Of a stretch of 64,000 bases of DNA, positions 27,962 through 36,639 are shown piece by piece. The first letter of the stretch is position 1; the number at the start of each line of letters is the position of its first letter. The notes under the pieces were generated by a model. It was not told the origin of the DNA. It saw nothing but the letters and a program-made list of their open reading frames with translations, and did not search any database. Origin of the DNA: Corallococcus macrosporus DSM 14697 (GTDB taxonomy: Bacteria > Myxococcota > Myxococcia > Myxococcales > Myxococcaceae); NCBI RefSeq assembly GCF_002305895.1, contig NZ_CP022203.1:2148501-2212500 (forward strand), read 5' to 3'. Both the position numbers and the translations under genes were made by a program.

Positions 27962-29509
27962 ATGCATGGATGGCGTCAACTGGTTGGGGCCTGCCTCCTG
28001 GCGGTGGGATGCGGCGGGGCGATGACGGATGCGCCCGCGCCGGGTTCCCCTGCGCCAGGGGGCGTCACGGCGCAGTGGGAAGCACCGCTTCCGGAGCTCG
28101 GTCCCGCCACCCTCTTGAAGGACCTCTACCCGCCGCCGGACGAGCCGTTCCCGGGGCCCTTTGGAGGGCCGGCTCCCACCGACCTGCTGGCCTTCCGTGA
28201 CAGGCTCTATTTCTCCGCCATTGACTTCGCGGCGGGCCGCGGTGCGCTCTGGCGCAGCAACGGTACGACCGCGAGCACCGTCCCGGTGAAACACCTCGAC
28301 GACGCACCCGGGCGCCTGACGGTGGTGGGCAACCAACTCTTCTTCACGGGAGGCTTCAGCGAGGAGCACGGAAACGAGCTGTGGGTGAGCGATGGCACGA
28401 CGGCGGGGACCCGACGGGTCAAGGACCTCACGCCCGCCTCCGGCACGGCCTTTCTGGAGAACTTCATCGCGGTGGATGACACGCTCTTCTTCTTCCGTGT
28501 CGTCCGCATGCCCCTCATCTTCTCCAGCGAATTGGAGCTGTGGCGCAGCGACGGCACCGCGGGAGGGACGGCGCGGGTGACGGAGCTGGGGCAGGAAGGC
28601 ACGTTCAATGGCCCGCTGGAGCTGGCGAGCGTGGGAGACCTCCTCTTCATGAGCTTTGGCAAGACGGACACAGGCACGGAGCTCTGGGTCAGTGACGGAA
28701 CCGCCGAGGGCACCCACCTGGTGAAGGACCTTCTCCCGGGCCCCGCTTCGTCGTTCCCACGGAGCCTGACGCCCGCGGCTGGGGTGCTCTACTTCTCCGC
28801 CGACGATGGTGAACACGGGCGGGAGTTGTGGCGGAGCGACGGCACCGAGGAGGGCACGGAGCTGGTCGAGGACACCCGCCCGGGCCCGGAGGGGTCGCAG
28901 GCGCAGCCCATCACCGTGTTCAAGCAGCGCCTCTACTTCGCGACGTTCACCCCGCGGTACGCGGCGACCGAGCTCCGCAAGTTGAATCCCGATCCTTCCT
29001 GCCACCCACGCTCGCAGCGGGTCGCCACCATCCCCAATCCCTACGCGAACATTCCGCGCGAGTTCTTCATCTTCGTCTCCACCTTCACCGCGACGGAGCG
29101 AAAGCTCTACTTCACGCTCTACTACGACGTGGGAAGTCCGGCCCCGGCGGACGTGCAGCTCTGGAGGACGGACGGCACCCGGAAGGGAACGAAGCTCTTG
29201 TACCAGCCCCTCCTCGAATCGCCTGACCTGCTGCCTCCCAGGCCCGTCCCCACGGATGACGGTCGCGTCGTCTTCTACGCGTACGATGAAGTCCATGGCC
29301 ATGAACTCTGGGTGACGAACGGTCAGCCGAGCGGCACACGGTTGCTCCAGGACATCAACCCGGGACCGGCGTCGTCCTATCCGCAGGACCTGCTTCGCGC
29401 GGGGGACTTCATCTACTTCACAGCCGTGGATGGCGTGCACGGCCGGGAGATATGGACGCTCCCCGTGCCGGACCCCGAGGCCGTGCAGCAACAATCCTCG
29501 CGAGAGTAA
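27962..29509 (+). CDS. ELWxxDGT-repeat secreted lipoprotein
   Basis: A 515-residue lipoprotein from ATG 27962 (GAGGG upstream), with signal MHGWRQLVGACLLAVGC and Cys17 lipidated. The body is built of about eight 45-50-residue repeats containing ELWxSDGT (NELWVSDGTTAGT, ELWRSDGTAGGT, TELWVSDGTAEGT, RELWRSDGTEEGT) and LYFSAxD-type strands. These repeats form a beta-propeller-like surface protein common in myxobacteria; no biochemical role is established. The frame is open for a further 1.5 kb upstream, antisense to the ATPase, but that extension is not coding. Confidence 0.88.
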   Translation: MHGWRQLVGACLLAVGCGGAMTDAPAPGSPAPGGVTAQWEAPLPELGPATLLKDLYPPPDEPFPGPFGGPAPTDLLAFRDRLYFSAIDFAAGRGALWRSNGTTASTVPVKHLDDAPGRLTVVGNQLFFTGGFSEEHGNELWVSDGTTAGTRRVKDLTPASGTAFLENFIAVDDTLFFFRVVRMPLIFSSELELWRSDGTAGGTARVTELGQEGTFNGPLELASVGDLLFMSFGKTDTGTELWVSDGTAEGTHLVKDLLPGPASSFPRSLTPAAGVLYFSADDGEHGRELWRSDGTEEGTELVEDTRPGPEGSQAQPITVFKQRLYFATFTPRYAATELRKLNPDPSCHPRSQRVATIPNPYANIPREFFIFVSTFTATERKLYFTLYYDVGSPAPADVQLWRTDGTRKGTKLLYQPLLESPDLLPPRPVPTDDGRVVFYAYDEVHGHELWVTNGQPSGTRLLQDINPGPASSYPQDLLRAGDFIYFTAVDGVHGREIWTLPVPDPEAVQQQSSRE

Positions 29510-29606
29510 TGGCGCTCCGGGGCGCGCCGGCTTGCCGCAAGACGGCGTCTTGTTGAATGCGAGGGCGCGCCAGGAACCACCGAAGTGGGGCCGTCATCGT
29601 CATGCA

Positions 29607-30872
29607 TCAATTCGCTGCATGGCGGCGGTTCCACCTCAGGTGCTCTTGCTCGATGAGGGCCACGGCGCGCGCGGGTCCATTTTCTGCGCGGATGCGTTCG
29701 CCCAGCGCTGTCGCATGGGCCCGCATCGTTGGGGAAAGCGCCGTGCGGATGGCGTCTGCCAGACGCTCGGCCGTGAGCGACTTCTGGGGGACCGGCTGTG
29801 GCCCTGCACCCGCGCGGAGAACCATGTGCCCCCAGAAGGGCTGGTCGCCAAGAAAGGGGCAGATGACAGTGGGTTTGCCCGCGCGCAAGCCTGCCATCGT
29901 GGAGCCGGCCCCGCCGTGATGCACCACCGCGCTCATTCGCGGGAAGAGCCAGTCATGTGGCGCGGACTCCAGCATGAAGACATGGGGCGGGAGGTCGCGC
30001 GCCTTCATGCCTCCCCAGCCCGAGGCCAGCACCGCGCGTTCGCCGGTCAACGCCACGGCCTTCAGGACGGTGGCGGCACGAGACTCAGCATGCGCCGCGC
30101 CCATGCTGCCAAAGCCCACGTAGAGAGGCGGCGGCCCCGCTTCGAGGAACGCCCGCAGCGCCGGGGGAGGAGTCCATGGGTCGCCCTCGTCGAGGAACCA
30201 GCAGCCCGTCACCTGGGCCTCGAGCGGCCAGTCGGGGGGACGTGGCAGCAGATGCTCACTGTACGCGTAGAGCGCCGGCACCGCGGAGCCCTCGACCGTC
30301 TTCATCGGGTCCGCGAAGCGTGAGCGCGGCGCGAGGCCGAGTGTCTTCACCCGGAAGTCATTGGTTGCTCCGGCCCAGACCGCGTTGGCCAGCGCCAGGA
30401 CTCGATAAGTGAGCGCGTTGAGCCAGCCGCCGAGTCGAAAACTCGGAACTATCGGCGCCGGGAACTCGCGCGTCGGAGTCAGCGGCAGCGGCATCGCTAG
30501 CAGCTCGGCGGCCCGGAGCTTCTCCGCGATGTGGTGACTGCCAAGCGCCTTGGAGTGGTACACGAGCACGTCCGGCTCCAGCTCCCGCGCCGCTCGCCAC
30601 TCGTCCTCCATGCTCGCCCGGACGATGGCGCCGAACCCCTTGAACAGTCGCCGCTGCTCGGCACGCGTAGGGGCGCGCAGAACCGCCTCCGTCAGCTCCA
30701 GCACCGCATTGTCCATGTGCGCGTATGGAATGCCGTGGCGCTCCACCATGCCTCGGAAGCCGGTAGGTGTGCAGAGCGCTACGACATGGCCACGCGCCCT
30801 CAGGGCCTTGGCGAGCGCGACGAAGGGTTGGACATCGCCTCGGGTACCGTAGGTGGAAATGAGCACGCGCAT
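29607..30872 (-). CDS. GT1 glycosyltransferase (UGT / MurG-like, macrolide or lipid glycosylation type)
   Basis: A 421-residue GT-B enzyme; the start at 30872 has GGGGAG six bases upstream. The N-terminus MRVLISTYGTRGDVQPFVAL is typical of the sterol/natural-product UGT group. The C-terminal donor site includes YVGFGSMGA, HDWLFPRMSAVVHHGGAGST and GDQPFWGHMV. Such enzymes glycosylate sterols, polyketides or other hydrophobic acceptors. It diverges from the Cys-rich peptide cluster over a 560-bp gap. A link to that cluster is not shown by the sequence. Confidence 0.88.
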   Translation of the reverse strand: MRVLISTYGTRGDVQPFVALAKALRARGHVVALCTPTGFRGMVERHGIPYAHMDNAVLELTEAVLRAPTRAEQRRLFKGFGAIVRASMEDEWRAARELEPDVLVYHSKALGSHHIAEKLRAAELLAMPLPLTPTREFPAPIVPSFRLGGWLNALTYRVLALANAVWAGATNDFRVKTLGLAPRSRFADPMKTVEGSAVPALYAYSEHLLPRPPDWPLEAQVTGCWFLDEGDPWTPPPALRAFLEAGPPPLYVGFGSMGAAHAESRAATVLKAVALTGERAVLASGWGGMKARDLPPHVFMLESAPHDWLFPRMSAVVHHGGAGSTMAGLRAGKPTVICPFLGDQPFWGHMVLRAGAGPQPVPQKSLTAERLADAIRTALSPTMRAHATALGERIRAENGPARAVALIEQEHLRWNRRHAAN

Positions 30873-31433
30873 GGAGACTCCCCACTGGAGCTTGCCTGCG
30901 GTAACAACCGCGGCAAGGTGGCGGCCCGACCACCGAGGAACCTGTGCGTGCCAGGAGCGCGACGCACACCCTTCGAGATGTGTGGTCATCGTCTCATGAC
31001 GTGATGCTTCAAGCCACGGAAACCTTGTGGGCCGGGCGCCAGTCGTTCCACGGCGACTGACGCGCGGTGGGACAACGCCTGCCTTGATGGGCTGGGGCCA
31101 AGACTGACGTTCCGCTCGCGCCGCGGCGTGCAGAGGTTCGGCGCGCTCCGATCGGCGATGGCCTGCTCCGCGCCCAGAAAAGTTGACCAGTCAAACGATG
31201 GACTCCGTGTGAATATGGTCTTCTCCCTGTGTGTGTCGCGTGATGTCAAATGCAGTCGTTTCGAAGCCATGCGTCATGCCGCGCCGCGCCGATTGGTGTG
31301 ATATGCATTGCGTCATCTCCCAGACACACAGGCTCCGCGAGGGTTTGCATTCATGATGGCTGCTGCAAGAGGTAGCCTTCGCGCCGCGTCGAAGGGGACG
31401 ACTCCTCGCGACGCAGACCGAAAGGAAAACACC
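30873..31433. other. 560-bp divergent intergenic region before the peptide gene
   Basis: It must carry promoters for the glycosyltransferase and for the Cys-rich peptide operon. Frames on both strands are short and lack start signals. It is locally more AT-rich near 31190-31320. I could not assign promoter boxes with confidence. Confidence 0.4.
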
Positions 31434-31592
31434 ATGAAGACCCTCAAGGCGCTGTCTGACCGCCTCCTGAAGCTGTTCCTGTCTGAGATTCCCGCGGGCG
31501 CCTGTGTCCCGGAGAACGGCCAGTGCTGCTCCGCGAAGCACCGTCGGTTCAACTGCTACGGCTCCTGCATCAGGACCTCCGTCTGCGGCTGA
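31434..31592 (+). CDS. Six-cysteine small peptide precursor
   Basis: A 52-residue peptide from ATG 31434 with AAAGGAAAA upstream. The first 23 residues form an amphipathic Leu/Lys leader (LKALSDRLLKLFLSEIP) ending in AGA, which meets the -3/-1 rule for a type I signal peptidase. The remaining 29 residues hold six Cys with spacing C-x6-CC-x8-C-x3-C-x5-C, which could form three disulfides. The next genes encode a MauE-like protein, a thioredoxin, an ABC exporter and an S26 signal peptidase, so it is probably their substrate. I recognise no known bacteriocin or toxin family. The coding call rests on the RBS, codon use and context. Confidence 0.72.
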   Translation: MKTLKALSDRLLKLFLSEIPAGACVPENGQCCSAKHRRFNCYGSCIRTSVCG

Positions 31593-31662
31593 TTCCAGCT
31601 TCATGACCCCGGCTGGATGTGGACCCTCCACGTCCAGTCGCGGTTTTCGCGAGGACGCTCCG

Positions 31663-32226
31663 TTGAACGCGGTCAATCTAGGCTGTCGACTGATGCTGGC
31701 CACGGTGTTCGCGCTCGCCGCGCTGGGGAAGGCGCGCGGACGCAGGCCTTTTGATGAGTTCATCCAGACGCTCGAAAACCTTGGTTTTCCGCGCGCCCTG
31801 GCCGGGGCGCCGCTGGCGGCCACGTTGGTCCTGACGGAAGCCGCCTCCGCGCTGCTGCTGGGGGTGGGCGTGGCGGCGGGGTATGCGCTGGCGCTGGCGC
31901 TCCTGGTGGGCTTCACGCTGGGGATCGCGTGGGTGATGCGCCGGGGAGAGAAGGTCGCGTGCCGGTGCTTCGGTGCGAGCAACGCCCCCGTCGGCGCGGC
32001 GCACCTGGTCCGCAATGGGCTGCTCCTGGCGGTCACGGTCGCCGGTGCGGTGAGCCACCCGTCCGCCTCCGGTGGACTGGCGATGGGCATGGGCGTCATC
32101 GCGGGGACGGTCGGCGTCCTGGCGGGGCTCTTCGTCACGCGCTGGGATGATCTGGTGTTCCTGCTTCGAGGACCGCAGCCGCTGGCCGCGTCCCCGCGAA
32201 CCCGACGAAACCGAGGCAGCCAATGA
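31663..32226 (+). CDS. MauE/DoxX-like redox-associated membrane protein
   Basis: A 187-residue protein with four hydrophobic helices (LMLATVFALAALGKA, ALLLGVGVAAGYALALALLV and others). The conserved cysteine pair is in VACRCFGAS. MauE with MauD is needed for disulfide formation in methylamine dehydrogenase small subunit; MauE-like proteins recur beside membrane thioredoxins. TTG 31663 has GAGGA seven bases upstream and places the first helix at the N-terminus; ATG 31603 is an alternative with no ribosome binding site. It overlaps the next gene by four bases. A role in oxidising the six-Cys peptide is inferred. Confidence 0.8.
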   Translation: MNAVNLGCRLMLATVFALAALGKARGRRPFDEFIQTLENLGFPRALAGAPLAATLVLTEAASALLLGVGVAAGYALALALLVGFTLGIAWVMRRGEKVACRCFGASNAPVGAAHLVRNGLLLAVTVAGAVSHPSASGGLAMGMGVIAGTVGVLAGLFVTRWDDLVFLLRGPQPLAASPRTRRNRGSQ

Positions 32227-32744
32227 TTGAAACGCTCGTCGTGGGTGGTGTCATCCTCTCCGTGCTGGTGGTGGGGAACCTCTTGCTGACCCTCGCGCTC
32301 GTCGGTCGGCTGCGCGCGCTCCAGGAGTTGATCGCCAACCAGGTCGTCCTTCGCGACCCGGCCCTGCCGCAGAAGGGAGAGCCGGTCGGCTCCTTCGAGG
32401 CCACCACCCTGGAGGGCGAAACCTTCACGGACGCCGTCCTGCGCGAGGGCAAGACGCTGGTCGGCTTCTTCACCACGGGCTGCCGGCCTTGCTCCTCGTT
32501 GCGCAAGCAACTCGTCGACTCGCCGCCCGGAGTGCCGCTGATGGCGTTCGTCGAAGGCGACCCCGACGACCCGCAGACGCTGGAGCTGGGGGCCTCGCTG
32601 AAGCAGGTGGCCCGGGTGGCGTTCCTGACCGAAGGGGACTCCGTCACGCGCGCCATCAAGCAGGCGGGCTATCCCACCCTCGTGCTCGTCGAGCGGGGCG
32701 TGGTCGCGGCCTCGGGGCACCACCTGCACGAAGTCCTGCCATGA
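32223..32744 (+). CDS. Membrane-anchored thioredoxin-fold protein (TlpA/MauD-like)
   Basis: A 173-residue protein with one N-terminal transmembrane anchor (LVVGGVILSVLVVGNLLLTL) and a periplasmic thioredoxin fold. The active site is TTGCRPCSSLR, a CRPC motif, and the cis-Pro loop is AGYPTLVLV. It overlaps both neighbours as ATGA, so it is made in step with the MauE-like protein and the exporter. MauD-type proteins reduce or isomerise disulfides. Here it probably sets the disulfide pattern of the small peptide. Confidence 0.86.
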   Translation: MIETLVVGGVILSVLVVGNLLLTLALVGRLRALQELIANQVVLRDPALPQKGEPVGSFEATTLEGETFTDAVLREGKTLVGFFTTGCRPCSSLRKQLVDSPPGVPLMAFVEGDPDDPQTLELGASLKQVARVAFLTEGDSVTRAIKQAGYPTLVLVERGVVAASGHHLHEVLP

Positions 32745-34597
32745 GCGAGGCGCGAGGGGGCCTGCGGGAGCTGACGCGCACGGTGGGGGCGGCCGTGGCG
32801 CTCCAGTGGCGCGCGGCCCCGCTGGCGTCGGTGTTCGCGCTCCTCCTCACGCTGTGCACCGGCTCCGTGGCCGCCGCGGGCGGCTGGCTCACCAAGGCGC
32901 TGCTGGATGAGCTGGGCCGAGGGGCCCTGGCGGACTCCCAGCGGGCGCTCACGCTGGCGGTGGGCGCCGCCGCGGTGGTCGGCGGCTCCATGGCCATCCT
33001 CAATGTCTCCGAGTATCTGACTGGCGTGATTCGCTGGGGCGTCACCCTGGAGGTGGAGCGCCGCCTCTTCACGAAGGTGGCGGCGCTGGAGGGCCTGCAC
33101 CACTTCGAGGACCCCGCCTTCCACGGCCGCCTGCGGCTCGCGGAGGAGGCCGCCCGGGACGCCCCCCAGCAGCTCATCGAGTTCGTGAAGGCCACCCTGC
33201 GCATGCTGGTCACGGTGGGGACGCTGAGCGCCGTGGTCCTGCTGGTGTCGCCGCCCATGGCGCTGCTGCTGCTGCTGGCGGGGGGCGTGGCCCTGCTGGC
33301 CCAGCTCGTGCGCAGCCGGTGGCTGGTGGAGCTGGCCGTGGCGCTGGTGCCGACCTATCGCTGGCGCGACTTCTACCACGCGCTGCTGGTGGACGTGCGG
33401 GCGGCCAAGGAGAGCCGGCTGTTCGGGCTGGGGGACCTGTTGCTGGAGCGGATGGTGGCCTCGCTGCGCAAGGCGGCGGACCGCGAGCTGGCCGTGACGC
33501 GCAAGGGGTTGGCCGTGCAGGCGGCGCTGTCGCTGCTCACGGCCGCGGTGGCGGCGGTCGGGTCCTTCATCGTCGCCCGAGGCGCGCTCCAGGGGCGGCT
33601 CCAGCTCGGAGACGTCTCCCTCTTCCTCGCGGCCGTGGCGGGCATCCAGGGGGCCTTCAACGGGCTCCTCGCGCAGGTCGAGTTCGCGGGCCGCAGTGTC
33701 CAGACCTTCAAGCACTACCTCGACATCATCGCCCTGCCAGTCCACGCGCCGGAGGCGTCACGGCCGGTGGCGCCGCTGAGGCACGGCGTGGAGCTGCGCG
33801 ACGTCTGGTTCCGCTATGACGCCCAGGGACCGTGGGTGCTGCGCGGGGTGAGCCTCTTCATCCCGGCGGCTGGCTCGGTGGGGCTCGTCGGCGTCAACGG
33901 CGCTGGAAAGAGCACGCTGGTGAAGCTGCTGTGCCGCCTCTATGACGCGGAGCGAGGCCAGATTCTCTGGGACGGCGTGGACGTCCGCGAGCTGGATGCG
34001 CGCGCGCTGCGGCGGCGGATGACGGCGACCTTCCAGGACTTCATGACGTATGACTTCACCGCCGCGGAGAACATCGGGCTGGGGGACCTGGACCGGCTGA
34101 AGGACGAGGCGCGAATCCGCGACGTGGCACGGCTGGCGGAGATTGACGAGAAGCTCGCCTCACTCCCCGCCGGCTACCACACGCTGCTCAGCCGCGTGCT
34201 CGAAGGGGAGGACGAGGACATGCCCGCGGGCGTCTCGCTCTCCGGAGGGCAGTGGCAGCGATTGGCGCTGGCGCGGGCCCTGATGCGCCAGGACGTCGAC
34301 CTGCTGGTGCTGGACGAACCGAGCTCCGGCCTGGACGCCGCCGCCGAGTTCCACATCCACCGGACGCTGGCGCGCCACGGCGAGGGAAGGGCGCGGCTGC
34401 TCATCTCCCACCGGATGAGCGCGCTGCGGAGCGCGGACACCCTCTTCGTCCTCTCCGAGGGGCGCATCATCGAGCAGGGCTCGCATGACGCGTTGATGAC
34501 GGCGGGCGGTGAATACGCGCGCTTGTTCACGCTCCAGGCGAGCGGCTATCAGGACGAGCGCGTCGCATCACGGGCGGGCCAGAAGGAGGTCGCATGA
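32741..34597 (+). CDS. ABC exporter (fused membrane and ATPase domains), peptide-export type
   Basis: A 618-residue type I exporter half. Six helices occupy residues about 25-320. The ATPase domain shows Walker A GVNGAGKST, Q-loop TFQDF, signature LSGGQWQRLALARAL, Walker B DLLVLDEPSSGLD and H-loop ISHRMS. There is no N-terminal C39 peptidase, so leader removal must be by another protein; an S26 peptidase gene overlaps its 3' end by ATGA. It would act as a homodimer in the inner membrane. The substrate is inferred to be the six-Cys peptide. Confidence 0.93.
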   Translation: MSEARGGLRELTRTVGAAVALQWRAAPLASVFALLLTLCTGSVAAAGGWLTKALLDELGRGALADSQRALTLAVGAAAVVGGSMAILNVSEYLTGVIRWGVTLEVERRLFTKVAALEGLHHFEDPAFHGRLRLAEEAARDAPQQLIEFVKATLRMLVTVGTLSAVVLLVSPPMALLLLLAGGVALLAQLVRSRWLVELAVALVPTYRWRDFYHALLVDVRAAKESRLFGLGDLLLERMVASLRKAADRELAVTRKGLAVQAALSLLTAAVAAVGSFIVARGALQGRLQLGDVSLFLAAVAGIQGAFNGLLAQVEFAGRSVQTFKHYLDIIALPVHAPEASRPVAPLRHGVELRDVWFRYDAQGPWVLRGVSLFIPAAGSVGLVGVNGAGKSTLVKLLCRLYDAERGQILWDGVDVRELDARALRRRMTATFQDFMTYDFTAAENIGLGDLDRLKDEARIRDVARLAEIDEKLASLPAGYHTLLSRVLEGEDEDMPAGVSLSGGQWQRLALARALMRQDVDLLVLDEPSSGLDAAAEFHIHRTLARHGEGRARLLISHRMSALRSADTLFVLSEGRIIEQGSHDALMTAGGEYARLFTLQASGYQDERVASRAGQKEVA

Positions 34598-35073
34598 TGC
34601 TCACGGCGATGGGCGCGGGGGCCGCGCTCCTCGTGGCGGGAGTCGCGGCGGCGGCCTGGGGGCGCCGCCGCTGGGTGGTCGTCGCGGTGCGGGGCAACAG
34701 CATGTCGCCCACGCTGCACGACGGACAACGGCTCGTCGCGAGGCGGTTGGGCCGCGCTCCCGCGCCGGGGAACGGGTATTCGCGCTCCGACGTCGTCGTC
34801 TTCGTGCTTTCCGCGAAGCAGCGCGAGACGCTGGAGGCCGAAGCGCTGCCCTATCTCGTCAAGCGGGTGGCCGCCGTGGCGGGAGACCCGGTGCCGGACT
34901 GGGCCCGGGCGGCGCTCGGTGCCGACGATGATTCGCGCGTCCCACCCGGGAAGGTCGTGGTGTCGGGAGACAACGCTCGGAGCCAGGACTCGCGGCAATT
35001 GGGCTACATCGACGCGGAGGCCATCATCGCCGTCGTGCGGCTCCGGGGGCCGGAGCCTTCGCGAACAGGGTAG
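34594..35073 (+). CDS. S26-family signal peptidase
   Basis: A 159-residue protein with an N-terminal hydrophobic segment (MGAGAALLVAGVAAAAW) and signal peptidase I boxes: GNSMSPTLHDGQ with the catalytic Ser, YLVKRVAAVAGD with the catalytic Lys, and VVVSGDNARSQDSRQLGYI. It is shorter than housekeeping LepB and lacks the second transmembrane helix. As the last gene of the ATGA-overlapped operon it is likely dedicated to one substrate, presumably cutting the peptide precursor after Ala23. That cut site is inferred. Confidence 0.88.
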   Translation: MMLTAMGAGAALLVAGVAAAAWGRRRWVVVAVRGNSMSPTLHDGQRLVARRLGRAPAPGNGYSRSDVVVFVLSAKQRETLEAEALPYLVKRVAAVAGDPVPDWARAALGADDDSRVPPGKVVVSGDNARSQDSRQLGYIDAEAIIAVVRLRGPEPSRTG

Positions 35074-35384
35074 GCGTTGGGCCGACGCGCCAGGGGCTCT
35101 GGAGAGGACACGGCGTGGTCCACGGACGACGCGCCAGTGCAGGGGCCGGAGCTGAGTGGATTCTCCGACGCCCAGCGCACCAACCGTGAACTCGCGGAGT
35201 TCGCGGCCAGGCGGGCCGCATGGCCTGAGCCGCCACGCGCCTCCGCCATGGCCCTTCGCGGAGGGAGCGGGCAACCGCTCCGCTCACCCCCGCCCCATTT
35301 CAGCGACCGCCTGCCGTTGCCCTGCGGCAGGGCCCTTTCGCGCTCGCCTGCTCCTCGGCCTGTTCGAGCGTCACGAGTGGCGGT
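35074..35384. other. Intergenic region after the peptide operon
   Basis: About 310 bp with no supported gene. Frames on both strands are GC-rich shadows. I see no second Cys-rich precursor in it. It separates the peptide operon from IS debris. Confidence 0.45.
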
Positions 35385-35700
35385 TCATTGCGTGACGGTC
35401 CACGTATTGTCGTCGTTCAATGTCGCAGTGAGTGAATAGACATTGTCTGGGTAGATGACTGGGGCCGTCTGGGTCACCGTCTGGATGTCCAGGACCGTTC
35501 CCACTTTCTGGTCGACCCCGGCCGCAATCCAATACGAGGGCGTGGGGATGAAAGTATGCGTGAGATTGGCGCCGGCCTGGGGCGCGAACGTCCCGGCATC
35601 CCCCATCCCGATACCCACCGAGAACGTATTGGGGGGACGAGTTTATCATCATTGATGGTCAACGTCCCTTTGGGGCCGGGCTTCAACGCCTTGGTCAGGT
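35385..35700 (-). pseudogene. Gene fragment, frameshifted at a C-run
   Basis: The end (NTFSVGIGMGDAGTFAPQAG to LNDDNTWTVTQ) and a preceding segment in another frame (GLNLTKALKPGPKGTLTIND) join if the six-C run at about 35631-35636 (minus strand) gains one base. It reads as the C-terminal third of a secreted beta-rich protein. The upstream part is lost against a transposase remnant. No family is recognised. Confidence 0.4.
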
Positions 35701-35704
35701 TCAG

Positions 35705-35886
35705 GCCACCGTCTTCATCGCCATCGACCACGGCACCGCCGAGTGCGTCGGCATCCACGCGGCCAAGGTCGGTACCCGCGTCGAAGCCCTTGAGCCCATC
35801 CGCCAAAGGAGCAACCGCGCTGGGTGCGCACCTTCTCCACCGTGGAGGAGCTGCGGCGGGCCCTGCTGGAGTGGGTCCGAGAATTG
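35705..35886 (+). mobile_element. Remnant of an integrase-core (IS3/IS481-like) transposase
   Basis: Two short transposase pieces lie in different frames: IAIDHGTAECVGIHAAKVGT with VEALEPIRQ (35705-35806), and WVRTFSTVEELRRALLEW (35821-35886). In intact transposases about 60-80 residues, including the second Asp and the Glu of the DDE triad, separate them. The element is thus internally deleted and dead. No terminal repeats could be placed. Confidence 0.6.
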
Positions 35887-35933
35887 GCTCCGCATGCGGC
35901 GGAAGCGGCGGAGGTCGAACGCGCTGGCTGCAC

Positions 35934-36626
35934 TCAGTCGGGATACAGGCGTTTCCATTCGTCCCGCCACTCACGCGCCAGCACGGACCGCTGGCGACCG
36001 TAGCGGGCCTCGGTCGCCGCGGCCGAGGTGATGCGGTCGACGCGGAAGTTGCGGAAGGCCTGGCGCAAGCAGCACCAGGCGGCAACGATTTGCTTGCCCT
36101 CGTGAAACGCGAGCTGCACCGGCCAGATGTCGCGCTGGCTCGGCGGGCCCTTCCCGTCGGCATACACGATGCGGAGCGCCCTCTCTTCGCGAATGGCCTG
36201 GCGCACGAGGCCGAGCACCGGGACGGACACAGGCCCGCCGCGCATCAGGATGGGCCAGAGCCCGGTGTCCTTCATCCGGTCGCGCAGCTCGTCGGGCGAG
36301 GCGGTGGCGATCTTGCCCAGCGCATTGCGCGCCGCCCCGGCGAGGCCGACATCCGGCTGGGCCTCGACCCAGCGGGAGCCGAGCACAAGCGCCTCGAGCT
36401 CCTCGGCCGTGAACATCAGCGGCGGCAGGAAGAAGCCCGGCTTCAAGACATAGCCCACGCCCGCCTCGCCAACGATGGGTGCGCCAAGACCGATGAGCGT
36501 TCGCACGTCGCGATAGAGCGTGCGCAGGGAGACGCCCTGTTCCTTGGCCAGTGCCGCCGCGGTGACGGGGCGGCGGTGCCGGCGAAGTGCGTCCATGACT
36601 GCGAAGAGGCGTTCGGTCTTGTCCAT
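35934..36626 (-). CDS. YafY-type WYL-domain transcriptional regulator
   Basis: A 230-residue regulator. The N-terminal helix-turn-helix reads RLFAVMDALRRHRRPVTAAA then GVSLRTLYRDVRTL. The WYL-type ligand domain follows from about residue 135 (ERALRIVYADG, DIWPVQLAFHEGKQIVAAWC, FRNFRVDRI); the usual W-Y-L triad is partly changed (AAW...). It lies 13 bp downstream of the epoxide hydrolase gene and is probably co-transcribed with it. The ligand is unknown. Confidence 0.88.
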   Translation of the reverse strand: MDKTERLFAVMDALRRHRRPVTAAALAKEQGVSLRTLYRDVRTLIGLGAPIVGEAGVGYVLKPGFFLPPLMFTAEELEALVLGSRWVEAQPDVGLAGAARNALGKIATASPDELRDRMKDTGLWPILMRGGPVSVPVLGLVRQAIREERALRIVYADGKGPPSQRDIWPVQLAFHEGKQIVAAWCCLRQAFRNFRVDRITSAAATEARYGRQRSVLAREWRDEWKRLYPD

Positions 36627-36639
36627 GCGTGCGCGCGGC

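Noticed and set aside
31290-31312. TGG...TTGC pattern considered as a sigma-54 promoter before the peptide gene
   Set aside because: The spacing between the GG and GC elements is about three bases too long.
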